Positions 7,365 through 14,945 of a DNA stretch of 40,255 nt are shown piece by piece. Positions within the stretch are counted from its first letter, which is position 1; the number at the start of each line of letters is the position of its first letter. Made by a program: the position numbers and the translations under genes. The notes beneath the pieces are model-generated. The model had not been told where the DNA came from and did not search any database. It worked only from the letters and a program-made list of their open reading frames with translations. This DNA comes from Spirochaetota bacterium (lineage in GTDB: Bacteria; Spirochaetota; Spirochaetia; Treponematales; Rectinemataceae), in the NCBI GenBank assembly GCA_029265615.1, contig JAJUIB010000008.1, forward strand, positions 1 through 40,255. The letters run 5' to 3'.

Positions 7365-8282
7365 TCAGTGCTTCGACTGCCTCACAACCCCGCCTTCGAT
7401 GCCGACGACGAGGGTTTCGATAGTGAGCTTACTCCTCGTGCGCTCGCGGGCCTCGAGGACGAGTTTTACGAGGCCCGAGCAGCAGGGCACTTCCATGACC
7501 GCGACCGTAACGCTTCGCGCGCTGTCGAGTAGAGCCGCGAGCTTCTCGATGTATATCTCGCGGCCCTGATCGAGTTTGGGGCAGGCGATGACGAGGCTTT
7601 TTCCTGCGAGGAGCTTTGCGTGGAAGGAGCCAAGCGCGAAGGCCGTGCAGTCGGCCGCCACGAGAAGTTCCGCGGAGGCATACTGGGGCGCGCGCGGATT
7701 CACGAGGTGGAGCTGGATAGGCCAGTGCGTCAGGGCCGAGGGGCTGGCCGACGGACTATTCGCAGCGCCCTCCTTTGCGGCCTCTCGATGTGCTCCCCCT
7801 TCGGCTGTGCGCGCCGCGCCCGCGAGCGCGCGCGCGGCGTCCATGCGCATGCCTCCCGTGTGAAACCGCCGCGAGCGTGTGCCCGGGCAGCCGCCGCAGG
7901 CGCCACCTGCGTCCTCGTGGGCCGCGGTTGTCGGCGCTTGTATGCCGCGTGCTGCGAGCCAGGCGAGCGCCTCGCGGGCGTAGCCCTCCTGACCGTGGCT
8001 TCTGAGGTGCTCAAGGTGTGCGGCGATCACCTTGGGGCCTCCTTTGGCGATGCCCTCCATCACCTTCGTCTCGTCGTAGACCTCGGCCTCGCGCCGGGTC
8101 ACGGTGATCGCGCCGCGCGGGCAGGTGCCGATGCAGGCACCAAGCCCGTCGCATAAACTTTCACCGACAAGTCGCGCCTTGCCGTCGATGACGCGGAGCG
8201 CGCCTTCGGGACAGCCCGATTCGCAGGCTCCACATCCATCGCACTTTGTTTCGTCGATTTCGATGATTTCACGCGTTGCCAT
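7365..8282 (-). CDS. Ferredoxin-like 4Fe-4S protein with large C-terminal domain
   Basis: A 305-residue protein with two ferredoxin half-motifs at the N-terminus. The first is complete (C14, C17, C20, C24 in CDGCGACESGCP). The second lacks one cysteine (C44, C50, C54 with L47 in CDGLGACIGTCP). From memory a similar 'GLGAC' variant recurs in stand-alone anaerobe proteins of this type, so loss of one cluster ligand seems to be a family trait. Residues 130-190 are Ala/Ser/His-rich and variable, with an ACGGCPG cysteine cluster at their start. Residues 200-300 hold a conserved domain with ACPKLDQGREIY and MEVPCCSG, suggesting extra metal binding. Start: ATG at 8282, with AGGAGG six bases upstream. 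Cytoplasmic electron carrier or sensor; partner unknown. Confidence 0.8.
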   Translation of the reverse strand: MATREIIEIDETKCDGCGACESGCPEGALRVIDGKARLVGESLCDGLGACIGTCPRGAITVTRREAEVYDETKVMEGIAKGGPKVIAAHLEHLRSHGQEGYAREALAWLAARGIQAPTTAAHEDAGGACGGCPGTRSRRFHTGGMRMDAARALAGAARTAEGGAHREAAKEGAANSPSASPSALTHWPIQLHLVNPRAPQYASAELLVAADCTAFALGSFHAKLLAGKSLVIACPKLDQGREIYIEKLAALLDSARSVTVAVMEVPCCSGLVKLVLEARERTRSKLTIETLVVGIEGGVVRQSKH

Positions 8283-8389
8283 ATCTTTCCTCCTCTGCCC
8301 GCGCTGCAAACGGGGGTGCGTGTGCTGTATGGCTCGACTATCACAAGGGGGCCTGAGGGCGGTCTGTAATCAGTGTAACGAAGCTTGTG

Positions 8390-8422
8390 AAAAAAGGACA
8401 CCCCGCGCTGGGCGGGGCGTCC
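8390..8422 (-). terminator. Rho-independent terminator of hsp20
   Basis: On the minus strand an 11-bp GC-rich stem (arms 8422-8412 and 8406-8396, one G-T pair) with a 5-nt loop is followed directly by six T residues (8395-8390). It lies 28 bp after the hsp20 stop, so transcription ends before the ferredoxin-like gene. Confidence 0.92.
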
Positions 8423-8449
8423 GGGCCATTTATGCCTTAAGTTTTAACC

Positions 8450-8884
8450 TTAGGCGACGCGCACCGGGATGCTCCGCGGCGCGGCCTCGGGTTTTTTCGG
8501 CAGGTCGATTGTGAGGAGGCCGTCCTTGAAGCGTGCTTCGATTTTCTCGCCGTCCGCGTCCTCAGGCAGGGTGAAGGCGCGACGGAAGGCGAATTCGCGG
8601 CGCTCGCGGCGGAGCCAGCGCTTGGTCTTCTCTTCGTGCTCGTCTTTTTTCACGGTGGAAAGCTCAAGAACGCCGTCCTTGAGCTCGAGCTTCACATCCT
8701 TTTCCGAGAGGCCGGGAAGTTCGGCCTCGATCACATAGCGATGATCCTCTTCGCGCACGTCGACGGCGGGCGTCCTGAGAGAAGCGGTAAAGAAGGGCTC
8801 GCTCTCAAAAACGTGCGTAAGCATCTCGAAGGGGTCGACGCGGAGCGTGGGGAGCATGGCATCGTAGAGGGCAAGGGTCTTCAT
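8450..8884 (-). CDS. Small heat shock protein, Hsp20/alpha-crystallin family
   Basis: A 144-residue ATP-independent holdase chaperone of the cytoplasm. The alpha-crystallin domain covers about residues 40-132, opening with PAVDVREEDHRYVIEAELPG and closing with the conserved FKDGLLTIDLPK. The C-terminal I-x-V anchor that docks neighbouring subunits is IPV at 139-141, so oligomer assembly is expected. Start: ATG at 8884 with GGAGGT (8896-8891) six bases upstream. An in-frame extension to about 9025 is rejected because it lacks a ribosome-binding site and family similarity. It is a single-gene transcript ended by a strong terminator. A sigma54-like promoter and a hairpin touching the ribosome-binding site are noted separately. 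Confidence 0.95.
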   Translation of the reverse strand: MKTLALYDAMLPTLRVDPFEMLTHVFESEPFFTASLRTPAVDVREEDHRYVIEAELPGLSEKDVKLELKDGVLELSTVKKDEHEEKTKRWLRRERREFAFRRAFTLPEDADGEKIEARFKDGLLTIDLPKKPEAAPRSIPVRVA

Positions 8885-8887
8885 GGT

Positions 8888-8908
8888 ACTACCTCCATAG
8901 ATGGTAAT
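8888..8908 (-). promoter_or_regulatory. Hairpin touching the hsp20 ribosome-binding site
   Basis: In the mRNA, ATTACC (8908-8903) can pair with GGTAGT (8893-8888) over a 9-nt loop, hiding the GGT half of the Shine-Dalgarno GGAGGT. Such weak pairing is the layout of RNA thermometers in hsp20 leaders, but this stem is short. Confidence 0.25.
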
Positions 8909-8998
8909 GTTGCCGCCATAGCTGCACGAAGGGAAACCGCGACGCGGCCCAGTCCTTCGCGCTCTGGCGGAGCCCGTTTCGGCGCTCGCAAAACTAAA

Positions 8999-9014
8999 AG
9001 CATGGATCGTGCCA
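8999..9014 (-). promoter_or_regulatory. Sigma54-like (-24/-12) promoter upstream of hsp20
   Basis: The minus strand reads TGGCACG-N4-ATGCT from 9014 to 8999. This matches the RpoN consensus TGGCACG-N4-TTGCW at all but one defined position and has correct GG-to-GC spacing. It would start transcription near 8988, leaving a leader of about 100 nt. No activator gene is adjacent, so the match may be chance. Confidence 0.4.
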
Positions 9015-9067
9015 ACCATTGGCAAGTGACGTAAAAAATGACGAACATATGCCGTTACTTATGTTAA

Positions 9068-9085
9068 TTATTTTCATGAAAATAA
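9068..9085. promoter_or_regulatory. 18-bp perfect AT-rich palindrome
   Basis: TTATTTTCA (9068-9076) is followed without a gap by its exact reverse complement TGAAAATAA (9077-9085). The TGAAAAT/ATTTTCA core resembles Fur-type metal-regulator boxes, and an iron-type importer starts 350 bp further on. The distance makes direct control of that operon uncertain. Confidence 0.4.
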
Positions 9086-9229
9086 ATAAAGTAAGATGCG
9101 GCACCGTCGTGTACGGCGCAGGTGCGCGGAGCCCTTACATGATGGGCTCAGGATATCTGCCTACCCCGAGCTGAAGAATCTGTGACACTGTAGCGAAATG
9201 ACAGGTTTTGAATCGAAAGTAAACAGACA

Positions 9230-9250
9230 TATGTTTCAAAAATAAACATA
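9230..9250. promoter_or_regulatory. 7-7-7 inverted repeat, candidate operator
   Basis: TATGTTT (9230-9236) and AAACATA (9244-9250) flank a 7-nt spacer. It is about 110 bp upstream of the -35 of the iron-importer promoter. The binding protein is unknown. Confidence 0.35.
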
Positions 9251-9357
9251 GTGGCCCATCTCGTGCGGAAGATGGTGTATCGCGACGCATCACGTAGGCA
9301 GAGCGCTTTGCACTGCCCTGCAAATGGCCGACTGGTCAACCGGTTTTGCGTCCCTGC

Positions 9358-9385
9358 TTGCATATTGTTAGAAGGCTGTTAAAAT
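9358..9385 (+). promoter_or_regulatory. Promoter of the iron(III)-type ABC operon
   Basis: TTGCAT (9358-9363), a 16-nt spacer and TAAAAT (9380-9385). The predicted start near 9392 leaves a leader of about 42 nt with AAAGGAG (9422-9428) before the ATG at 9434. Confidence 0.5.
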
Positions 9386-9433
9386 AGCAGATGTTCGGGC
9401 GTGCCTACGGTGCGCGCCCTGAAAGGAGTGTCT

Positions 9434-10432
9434 ATGAAGCGATACATAGGAGCGCTCATGCTTTGCGCCGCGGCGACCGGCCTTGTTGCTGCTCAGGGAA
9501 AGACCATCGCCGCCTATACCACCTTTGAAGAGCCGCTTGCCAAGCTCGTCTTCGACCAGTACGAAAAAGAGACGGGTGTAAAGGTCTTGTGGCAACGCCT
9601 GTCCGGTGGCGAAGTAGAGACCCGTCTCGAAGCGGAGAAGGCCAACCCACAGGCATCCATCTGGGTCGGCGGCGTCGGCCTCAATCACATGGGCGCCAAG
9701 GCCAAGGGTCTGACGGTTCCCTATAAGTCAAAGCTCGCCGGCAACACGCCCGAGCAGTTTCGCGATCCGGACAACTACTGGATCGGCCTCTATGTCGGAC
9801 CGCTTGCCTTTATCACGAACAATAAGGTGGCCAAAGAGCAGGGCCTTACGCCGCCTACGTCCTGGGCCGACCTGCTCAAGCCCGAATACAAGGGCAAGAT
9901 CCGCGTGGCGAATCCGACGACCTCTGGCACTGCGTACAACATGATTACGACGCTTCGCTACGTCTTCAATGGCGATGAAGAGAAGACCTTCGACTATCTT
10001 AAGAAGCTCGATACCAACATCGACCAGTATACGAAGTCCGGATCCGCAGGCGGCAAGAGTGTAGCGATCGGCGAGATTCCCGTGGCCATCGGTTATGCCC
10101 ATGATATGGTGAAGCTCAAGGTCGAAGGCGCCGACGTCACCATCACCGTCCCCTCGGAAGGCACGGGGTACGAGGTCGCCTCCATGTCGCTCATCAAGGG
10201 CGGACCCAACCCCGTTGAGGCAAAAAAGCTTTACGACTGGATCCTTGGCAAAACCGCTCAGAACATCATCGGGAGCTTCTACGTTATCCCGCTTTCCAAG
10301 CTTGCGACCAAGAATCCGGTCGCTTTTAGCATCGATGAGGTGAAGACGGTCAAGCAGGACCTTCAGTGGGACGCGGATAACAAAACGCGCCTCCTTGAGC
10401 GCTGGACCAAGGAAATCGGCTCAAAGCGCTGA
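9434..10432 (+). CDS. Iron(III)-type ABC transporter substrate-binding protein (FbpA/AfuA class)
   Basis: A 332-residue periplasmic binding protein with a type I signal peptide (KRYIGALMLCAAATGLVAAQ, cleavage near residue 21). There is no lipobox cysteine. The body has the cluster-D fold of ferric-ion binders: IAAYTTFEEPLAKL at the mature start, then SIWVGG, TSWADLLKPEYKGKI, NPTTSGTAYN and VAIGYAHDM. The double-tyrosine iron ligand of classical FbpA is not evident (the equivalent region reads SFYVIPLS), so iron specificity is uncertain; phosphonate or polyamine relatives are possible. The ATG at 9434 is chosen over 9401 because AAAGGAG precedes it and it begins the signal peptide. First gene of a three-gene importer operon. 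Confidence 0.82.
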   Translation: MKRYIGALMLCAAATGLVAAQGKTIAAYTTFEEPLAKLVFDQYEKETGVKVLWQRLSGGEVETRLEAEKANPQASIWVGGVGLNHMGAKAKGLTVPYKSKLAGNTPEQFRDPDNYWIGLYVGPLAFITNNKVAKEQGLTPPTSWADLLKPEYKGKIRVANPTTSGTAYNMITTLRYVFNGDEEKTFDYLKKLDTNIDQYTKSGSAGGKSVAIGEIPVAIGYAHDMVKLKVEGADVTITVPSEGTGYEVASMSLIKGGPNPVEAKKLYDWILGKTAQNIIGSFYVIPLSKLATKNPVAFSIDEVKTVKQDLQWDADNKTRLLERWTKEIGSKR

Positions 10433-10453
10433 GCTTTTATGTAGTGGTTCAAT

Positions 10454-10497
10454 GCGGCGGAAGGGAGTGTGCGCTGGTTTAGCCCGTCCTCCGCCGC
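10454..10497 (+). other. GC-rich intergenic stem-loop after the binding-protein gene
   Basis: GCGGCGGA (10454-10461) is the exact complement of TCCGCCGC (10490-10497), enclosing 28 nt. It lies between the binding-protein stop and the permease start. A stem here can protect the upstream mRNA from 3' decay and give the binding protein a higher yield than the permease. Confidence 0.5.
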
Positions 10498-10526
10498 CGT
10501 GTATTTCCCCTCAAAAGTAGGTAGCC

Positions 10527-12734
10527 GTGTTTACGAAGAAGAAGATCATCGCCTTCATTGCGGCCTGTGCGGTGTTTCTCGCGCTCGATGTATGGATGTT
10601 TGGCGCGATGACGACAAGTTTCGCCAAGGCGGTCGGCGAGGGGCAGGTCCAGCTCGCCGCGGCGATTGCCCGCTCGGCGCCGGCGGAGAGCGAGGCGGTG
10701 GATGCCTGGCTTGCAAGCGCGAGCGAAAGCTATCCGGGCATCGGCTTGCTCTACAGCCGCGGGATTCCCGATCTGGACGATGTGGTCGATGCCTCTGCCA
10801 ACGACGAGGGGCTCTTCGATCTGTACCGTGCGCAGAGCAATTCGCCCGCCTTTGCAAAAGGCATCGAGGCGGCTTCCTACCTCGAAACTCAGGCAATCGC
10901 CGGAAGCTATCGGCTCGGGGAGCGCCGTGTGTCGCTCCTGTTCGCACCCGTTCCCAGCAAGGAGGGCGACAGCGCCATCGGCTTCGTTCTTGTTGCGCTC
11001 GATGACGCGCGTGTGCGTGCGTTCGCGGGGCTTGCCAATGCGCTTGCCACTATAGCCTTCCTGGTTTTCGCTCTGGGCTTTGGCATCGCGACTTTTTCCC
11101 GCGATCCGCTTACAGGATATGCGATTCTTGCGCTCTTCGCGGTCGCCGCGGTGTTTGTCGCCTATCCGCTCTTCGAGGCGCTCAAGCTTACCTTTCTCAA
11201 AAACGGGCGCTTTTCCTTTGCGGTCTGGTGCGAGGTGCTGGGGAATCGCCAGTATCTCCAGGCGCTTTGGGGTTCGGTGAAGCTCGGCTGTCTTACCGCG
11301 ACCCTTTCTACCGCGCTGGGCTTTCTTTTCGCTTTTTCAGTCGCGCGTACGACGATCCGCGGCAAAAAGCTCCTCACCGCGCTTGCGACAATGCCGGTCA
11401 TCTCGCCGCCGTTTTCGCTCACGCTTTCGATCATACTGCTATTCGGCAACAACGGTCTTGTTACGAGGCGGCTCCTCGGGCTCGAGGGTTTTTCCATCTA
11501 CGGCCTCGGGGGGCTTGCCCTTGTGCAGACAATTTCTATGTTCCCCATCGCCTTTCTCACGCTTTCGGGGGTGCTCCAGGCTATCGATTCGACACTCGAG
11601 GAGGCATCGCTCGATCTCAACGCCTCGCGGTGGGCCACCTTCCGGAGGGTGACTCTGCCGCTTGCGGCTCCCGGCATTCTCTCATCCTGGCTCCTTGTGT
11701 TCACGAACTCCCTCGCCGACTTCGCGAACCCTCTCCTCCTTGCGGGTTCCTACCGCGTGCTCTCCGTGGAGTCCTACATTGAGGTGACGGGGATGAATCG
11801 GCTTTCAAACGGCGCGGCGCTCTCCATCCTTCTCCTCCTTCCGACGCTTACGGCGTTTTTCGCGCAACGTTCCTGGGTCGCGAAAAAATCCTTCGTCGTC
11901 GTCACGGGCAAGCCTTCGGGGCGGCTTTCCGACCTCGCGTCGCCGGGGCTCAGGCGGGGCCTTGCCGCAGCGGTCTATCTCGTGTCCGCCTTTATCGTCG
12001 CGCTCTACGGAACCATCGTCGCGGGCTGCTTTGTGAAAAACTGGGGTATCGACTACAGTTTCACCCTCGCGAACATTGGCGAGGCGCTCACGCGGGGCAA
12101 GGACGCCCTCCTTTCGACACTCCTTCTTGCGGGCATCGCGACGCCGATCGCCGGCATACTGTCGATGGTTGCTGCCGTGCTCGTTGTGCGTAAGCGCTTC
12201 CCCGGCAAGCGCCTCCTTGAGGCGCTTGTTATGACGCCCTTCGCGATCCCGGGAACGCTGATCGGTATCTCCTATGTGCTCGCATTCAACAAGCAGCCGA
12301 TTCTGCTTGTCGGAACTGCCGCCATTCTCGTGATCAACTATGTCGTTCGCGAGCTTCCTGTCGGCCTCGAAGGCGGCGTCGCGACGCTCCGCCAGATCGA
12401 TCCCGCCATCGAGGAAGCGGCTGCCGACCTTGGCGCCGACCAGGCGACGATCTTCCGGACGGTCGTGTTACCGCTCATACGCCCTGCCTTCATCTCGAGC
12501 ATGTCATACACCTTTGTGCGCTCGATGACCGCGGTTTCCGCGATCATCTTCCTTATCAGCGCGCGCTGGTACCACATCACGATCCAGATCTACAACTTCT
12601 CGGAGAACATCCGCTTTGGACTTGCAAGCGTCCTTTCGACGGCGCTCATCATCATCGTCCTCGCGGTCTTTGGTCTTATGCGGCTTCTCGTCAGGCAGAG
12701 CGAGAATCTTGAAAAGACCGTCTCCGTCCAATAG
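10527..12734 (+). CDS. Double-domain ABC permease with N-terminal extracytoplasmic domain
   Basis: A 735-residue inner-membrane protein. Two permease domains are fused in tandem, each with its ATPase-coupling (EAA) loop: EEASLDLNASRWATFRRVTLP near residues 358-378 and EEAAADLGADQATIFRTVVLP near 630-650. This is the FbpB/AfuB layout. Unusually, the domains are preceded by a signal-anchor helix (8-28), a soluble segment of about 140 residues outside the membrane, and a further helix near 172-190. FbpB proteins are normally 500-560 residues, so the extra 150-180 are an added domain. Start: GTG 10527, the first codon before a proper membrane anchor, with only a weak AGTAGGT upstream. Second gene of the importer operon. 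Confidence 0.85.
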   Translation: MFTKKKIIAFIAACAVFLALDVWMFGAMTTSFAKAVGEGQVQLAAAIARSAPAESEAVDAWLASASESYPGIGLLYSRGIPDLDDVVDASANDEGLFDLYRAQSNSPAFAKGIEAASYLETQAIAGSYRLGERRVSLLFAPVPSKEGDSAIGFVLVALDDARVRAFAGLANALATIAFLVFALGFGIATFSRDPLTGYAILALFAVAAVFVAYPLFEALKLTFLKNGRFSFAVWCEVLGNRQYLQALWGSVKLGCLTATLSTALGFLFAFSVARTTIRGKKLLTALATMPVISPPFSLTLSIILLFGNNGLVTRRLLGLEGFSIYGLGGLALVQTISMFPIAFLTLSGVLQAIDSTLEEASLDLNASRWATFRRVTLPLAAPGILSSWLLVFTNSLADFANPLLLAGSYRVLSVESYIEVTGMNRLSNGAALSILLLLPTLTAFFAQRSWVAKKSFVVVTGKPSGRLSDLASPGLRRGLAAAVYLVSAFIVALYGTIVAGCFVKNWGIDYSFTLANIGEALTRGKDALLSTLLLAGIATPIAGILSMVAAVLVVRKRFPGKRLLEALVMTPFAIPGTLIGISYVLAFNKQPILLVGTAAILVINYVVRELPVGLEGGVATLRQIDPAIEEAAADLGADQATIFRTVVLPLIRPAFISSMSYTFVRSMTAVSAIIFLISARWYHITIQIYNFSENIRFGLASVLSTALIIIVLAVFGLMRLLVRQSENLEKTVSVQ

Positions 12735-12747
12735 CGAGGAGAAGCGA

Positions 12748-13848
12748 ATGAACAAACGATCCGTGCCTGTGCGGCTTGAGAAGGTCACGAAGATCTTCAA
12801 AGATCAGAAAACGAAGGCCGACGTCATCGCGGTGAATGAGGCGGATTTCGAGCTTGCCCCCGGCGAACTGGTTACGCTGCTTGGTCCCTCAGGCTGCGGC
12901 AAGACGACGACGCTTCGCATGATTGGTGGCTTCGAACTTCCGACCCGCGGTCGCATCATGATCGGGGGCGAGGATGTCACCTTTCTGCCGCCGAATGGCC
13001 GCGCCACGGCGACGGTCTTTCAGTCCTATGGCCTTTTTCCCCATTTGTCGGTGTTTGACAATGTCGCCTACGGCCTGCGCATCCGCAAAGTGGCGCGCGA
13101 GGACCTTAGGCGCCGTGTCGAGGAGGCTCTCGCCCTAGTCGGTCTTGCCGACCTCGCACAACGCGCTCCCTCGCGCCTGTCGGGTGGACAGCAGCAGCGC
13201 GTCGCCCTTGCGCGGAGCCTCGTTGTCGAGCCCGAAGTCCTTCTCCTCGACGAGCCGCTTTCGAACCTCGATGCGCTGCTCCGCGAGCAGATGCGCGTGG
13301 AGATACGCCGCATCCAGAAGGCGCTCGGCATTACGGCGGTCTATGTCACCCATGATCGCGTGGAGGCGATGAGCCTTTCCGATCGTGTCATCGTAATGAA
13401 GGATGGGGTGGTCCGCCAAATCGGGACGCCGAACGCGATTTACGAAGACCCGAACTCGAAATTCGTCGCAGGATTCGTCGGCAAGGTGGCGTTTTTTCCG
13501 GTGAGCATCGAAGGCGAGGAGGGCGGCGCCATGCTGTGCGGCATCGCGGGCAAGCGCGTGCGTGCCCGAAAATGGGCGGCCGGCCTGCGTGCGGGTGATC
13601 GCGCCGTTCTTATGGCGCGGCCTGAGTCGCTCCGTCTGGGCGAAGCGGGTGCGGGCATCGCGGACGGAACGGTGTCTGCCAACGTGTACCTTGGCTCGAG
13701 CGTCGAGTCCTTTGTGAAAACCGAGTACGGCGAGCTCCTTGTCCAGATCGACGATCCAGCGGAAAAACGGGTCTGGCCGGAAGGGGCCCGCGTGTCGGTT
13801 TCGCTCAACGAGGCGCTTGTCCGCGTCCTTCCCGAGGGGGATGACTGA
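12748..13848 (+). CDS. ABC transporter ATP-binding protein, FbpC/PotA type
   Basis: A 366-residue cytoplasmic ATPase that drives the importer encoded just upstream. Walker A is GPSGCGKT (46-53), the Q-loop lies in VFQSYG (90-95), the signature is LSGGQQQ (144-150), and Walker B is VLLLDEP (164-170). The switch histidine is in YVTHD. Residues 250-366 form the TOBE regulatory domain of iron, spermidine and sugar ATPases. The residue after the H-loop is Arg (THDRVEA) where the family usually has Gln, a small oddity unlikely to abolish function. Start: ATG 12748 preceded by AGGAGAAG. The gene follows the permease by 13 bp, so co-transcription is near certain. Confidence 0.92.
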   Translation: MNKRSVPVRLEKVTKIFKDQKTKADVIAVNEADFELAPGELVTLLGPSGCGKTTTLRMIGGFELPTRGRIMIGGEDVTFLPPNGRATATVFQSYGLFPHLSVFDNVAYGLRIRKVAREDLRRRVEEALALVGLADLAQRAPSRLSGGQQQRVALARSLVVEPEVLLLDEPLSNLDALLREQMRVEIRRIQKALGITAVYVTHDRVEAMSLSDRVIVMKDGVVRQIGTPNAIYEDPNSKFVAGFVGKVAFFPVSIEGEEGGAMLCGIAGKRVRARKWAAGLRAGDRAVLMARPESLRLGEAGAGIADGTVSANVYLGSSVESFVKTEYGELLVQIDDPAEKRVWPEGARVSVSLNEALVRVLPEGDD

Positions 13849-13869
13849 CAGGGGCTCTCTGCCGCCGTG

Positions 13870-13893
13870 CCGGGGTCCTTGCGTGGATCCCGG
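13870..13893 (+). terminator. Stem-loop after the iron-importer operon
   Basis: CCGGGGTCC (13870-13878) pairs fully with GGATCCCGG (13885-13893), including one G-T pair, around a 6-nt loop. It lies 21 bp after the ATPase stop. It lacks a T-tract and overlaps the proposed promoter of the next gene, so it might act as terminator, processing site or both. Confidence 0.35.
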
Positions 13894-13908
13894 ACGCGGC
13901 GTTATCAT
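13879..13908 (+). promoter_or_regulatory. Candidate promoter of the diguanylate cyclase gene
   Basis: TTGCGT (13879-13884), an 18-nt spacer and TATCAT (13903-13908) predict a start near 13915, three bases before the ATG at 13918. This would be a near-leaderless message, consistent with the absent ribosome-binding site. Confidence 0.35.
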
Positions 13909-13917
13909 GAAAGAACA

Positions 13918-14883
13918 ATGGAAAACGTGGCCGCTGTCCCCGAGCCGCACGGCCGTGTGCCCGGCGGCGGAACCGCGGCGCCCAGCAAGGCTGCTCCGCC
14001 GCGCGGGGGCAGGGAGCCGTATGTCACCAATCCCGGCTTAAAGCGCCTTATGCCGGTTCGGCCCCTCTGTGCTCTCGCTTTGCTTTCAGCCGCTGCCGCC
14101 GCTTCAGCCCTGGGCTTTCCCGCCGCCGCCGACCTAGGGCCCTTCGCCCTCGGTGCGGGCGGGGCCGCCATACTCCTTCGGAACCGACCGCTCCTTTTGA
14201 TGCTCATGCTCATCCCTGCGGCGGCGGTTGCGGTGTTTAAGCGGTTTTCAGGCGGCCTTGCTCCCGGCCTCGCCGCGGTTGCGGAAGCCTCGGCGATCAT
14301 CCTCTTTGTTGGGATATTCGCCTGGCGCTTCAAGCTCGCGCGCGCAAAGGAAGAGGCGTCGATGAATGCCCTCGAGGCGACAATCGATGAGCTGCGGGCG
14401 ATCTCGGTGCGCGACCCGCTTACCAATCTCTACAACCGCCGTTTTGTAATGGAGTCGGGCCGCGGATTCGCCGCGATGAACCGCCGCTACGGCAATGAGC
14501 TTCACCTCATCATGCTCGACCTTGATCACTTCAAGCGCATCAACGACAGTTACGGCCACGCTGCGGGCGACGAGGTGCTCAAGGGACTTGCCGAGGTGCT
14601 CCGCGGCATCGTCCGCCAGAGCGATGTCGCGGCGAGGATCGGCGGCGAGGAATTTCTCATCCTTCTACCCCAGACGGGCGCGGAGGCGGCCTACAATATT
14701 GCGAACCGGATTCGCGATGCGGTGGCCGCCGCTTCGTTTTCGGGTGTGCCGCGGAAGGTGACGGTCAGCCTCGGTGTCGTCGGGCTCAAGGCCGACGAGA
14801 GCTTTGAGGCGGCGCTCGAACGCGCAGACGCCTGCCTCTACCAATCAAAGCACTCGGGCCGTAACCGCGTCACAGTCGGCTAA
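13918..14883 (+). CDS. Membrane-anchored GGDEF diguanylate cyclase
   Basis: A 321-residue enzyme that makes cyclic di-GMP from two GTP. Residues 1-40 are a Pro/Gly-rich cytoplasmic leader. About four short hydrophobic helices follow (45-140), then a linker helix and the GGDEF domain (about 160-320). The active-site loop is GGEEF at 242-246, a functional variant, and the metal/GTP motif DLDHFKRIND (201-210) is intact. The allosteric inhibition site RxxD is present as R233-D236, five residues before GGEEF, so product feedback is expected. There is no recognisable input domain other than the membrane helices. An in-frame GTG at 13867 is a less likely start because it lies in the preceding stem-loop region. 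Confidence 0.9.
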   Translation: MENVAAVPEPHGRVPGGGTAAPSKAAPPRGGREPYVTNPGLKRLMPVRPLCALALLSAAAAASALGFPAAADLGPFALGAGGAAILLRNRPLLLMLMLIPAAAVAVFKRFSGGLAPGLAAVAEASAIILFVGIFAWRFKLARAKEEASMNALEATIDELRAISVRDPLTNLYNRRFVMESGRGFAAMNRRYGNELHLIMLDLDHFKRINDSYGHAAGDEVLKGLAEVLRGIVRQSDVAARIGGEEFLILLPQTGAEAAYNIANRIRDAVAAASFSGVPRKVTVSLGVVGLKADESFEAALERADACLYQSKHSGRNRVTVG

Positions 14884-14945
14884 GGCCGCTCCGCCTTGCA
14901 CGCGCCGCTCCGGTCCGGATCGCCGTCTGACGCGGCGGGTCGCCG

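Larger units (their letters stand above)
8885..9433. other. 549-bp gene-free stretch between hsp20 and the iron importer
   Basis: No convincing gene is seen. The hsp20 leader occupies roughly 8885-9015 and the iron-importer promoter lies at 9358-9385. In between, base composition shifts to AT-rich at 9030-9095 and again at 9185-9250, in contrast to the GC-rich surroundings. The stretch carries an 18-bp palindrome (9068-9085), a hairpin GAGCCC/GGGCTC (9129-9149) and a 7-7-7 inverted repeat (9230-9250). It looks like a regulatory region or the remnant of an insertion. Short open frames inside have no ribosome-binding sites. Confidence 0.55.

Noticed and set aside
9135-9323. Possible small minus-strand protein in the gene-free stretch
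   Set aside because: It has no ribosome-binding site and no recognisable features; the region is better explained by regulatory repeats.
8450-9433. CIRCE element (TTAGCACTC-N9-GAGTGCTAA) for hsp20 control
   Set aside because: No match to either arm was found upstream of hsp20.
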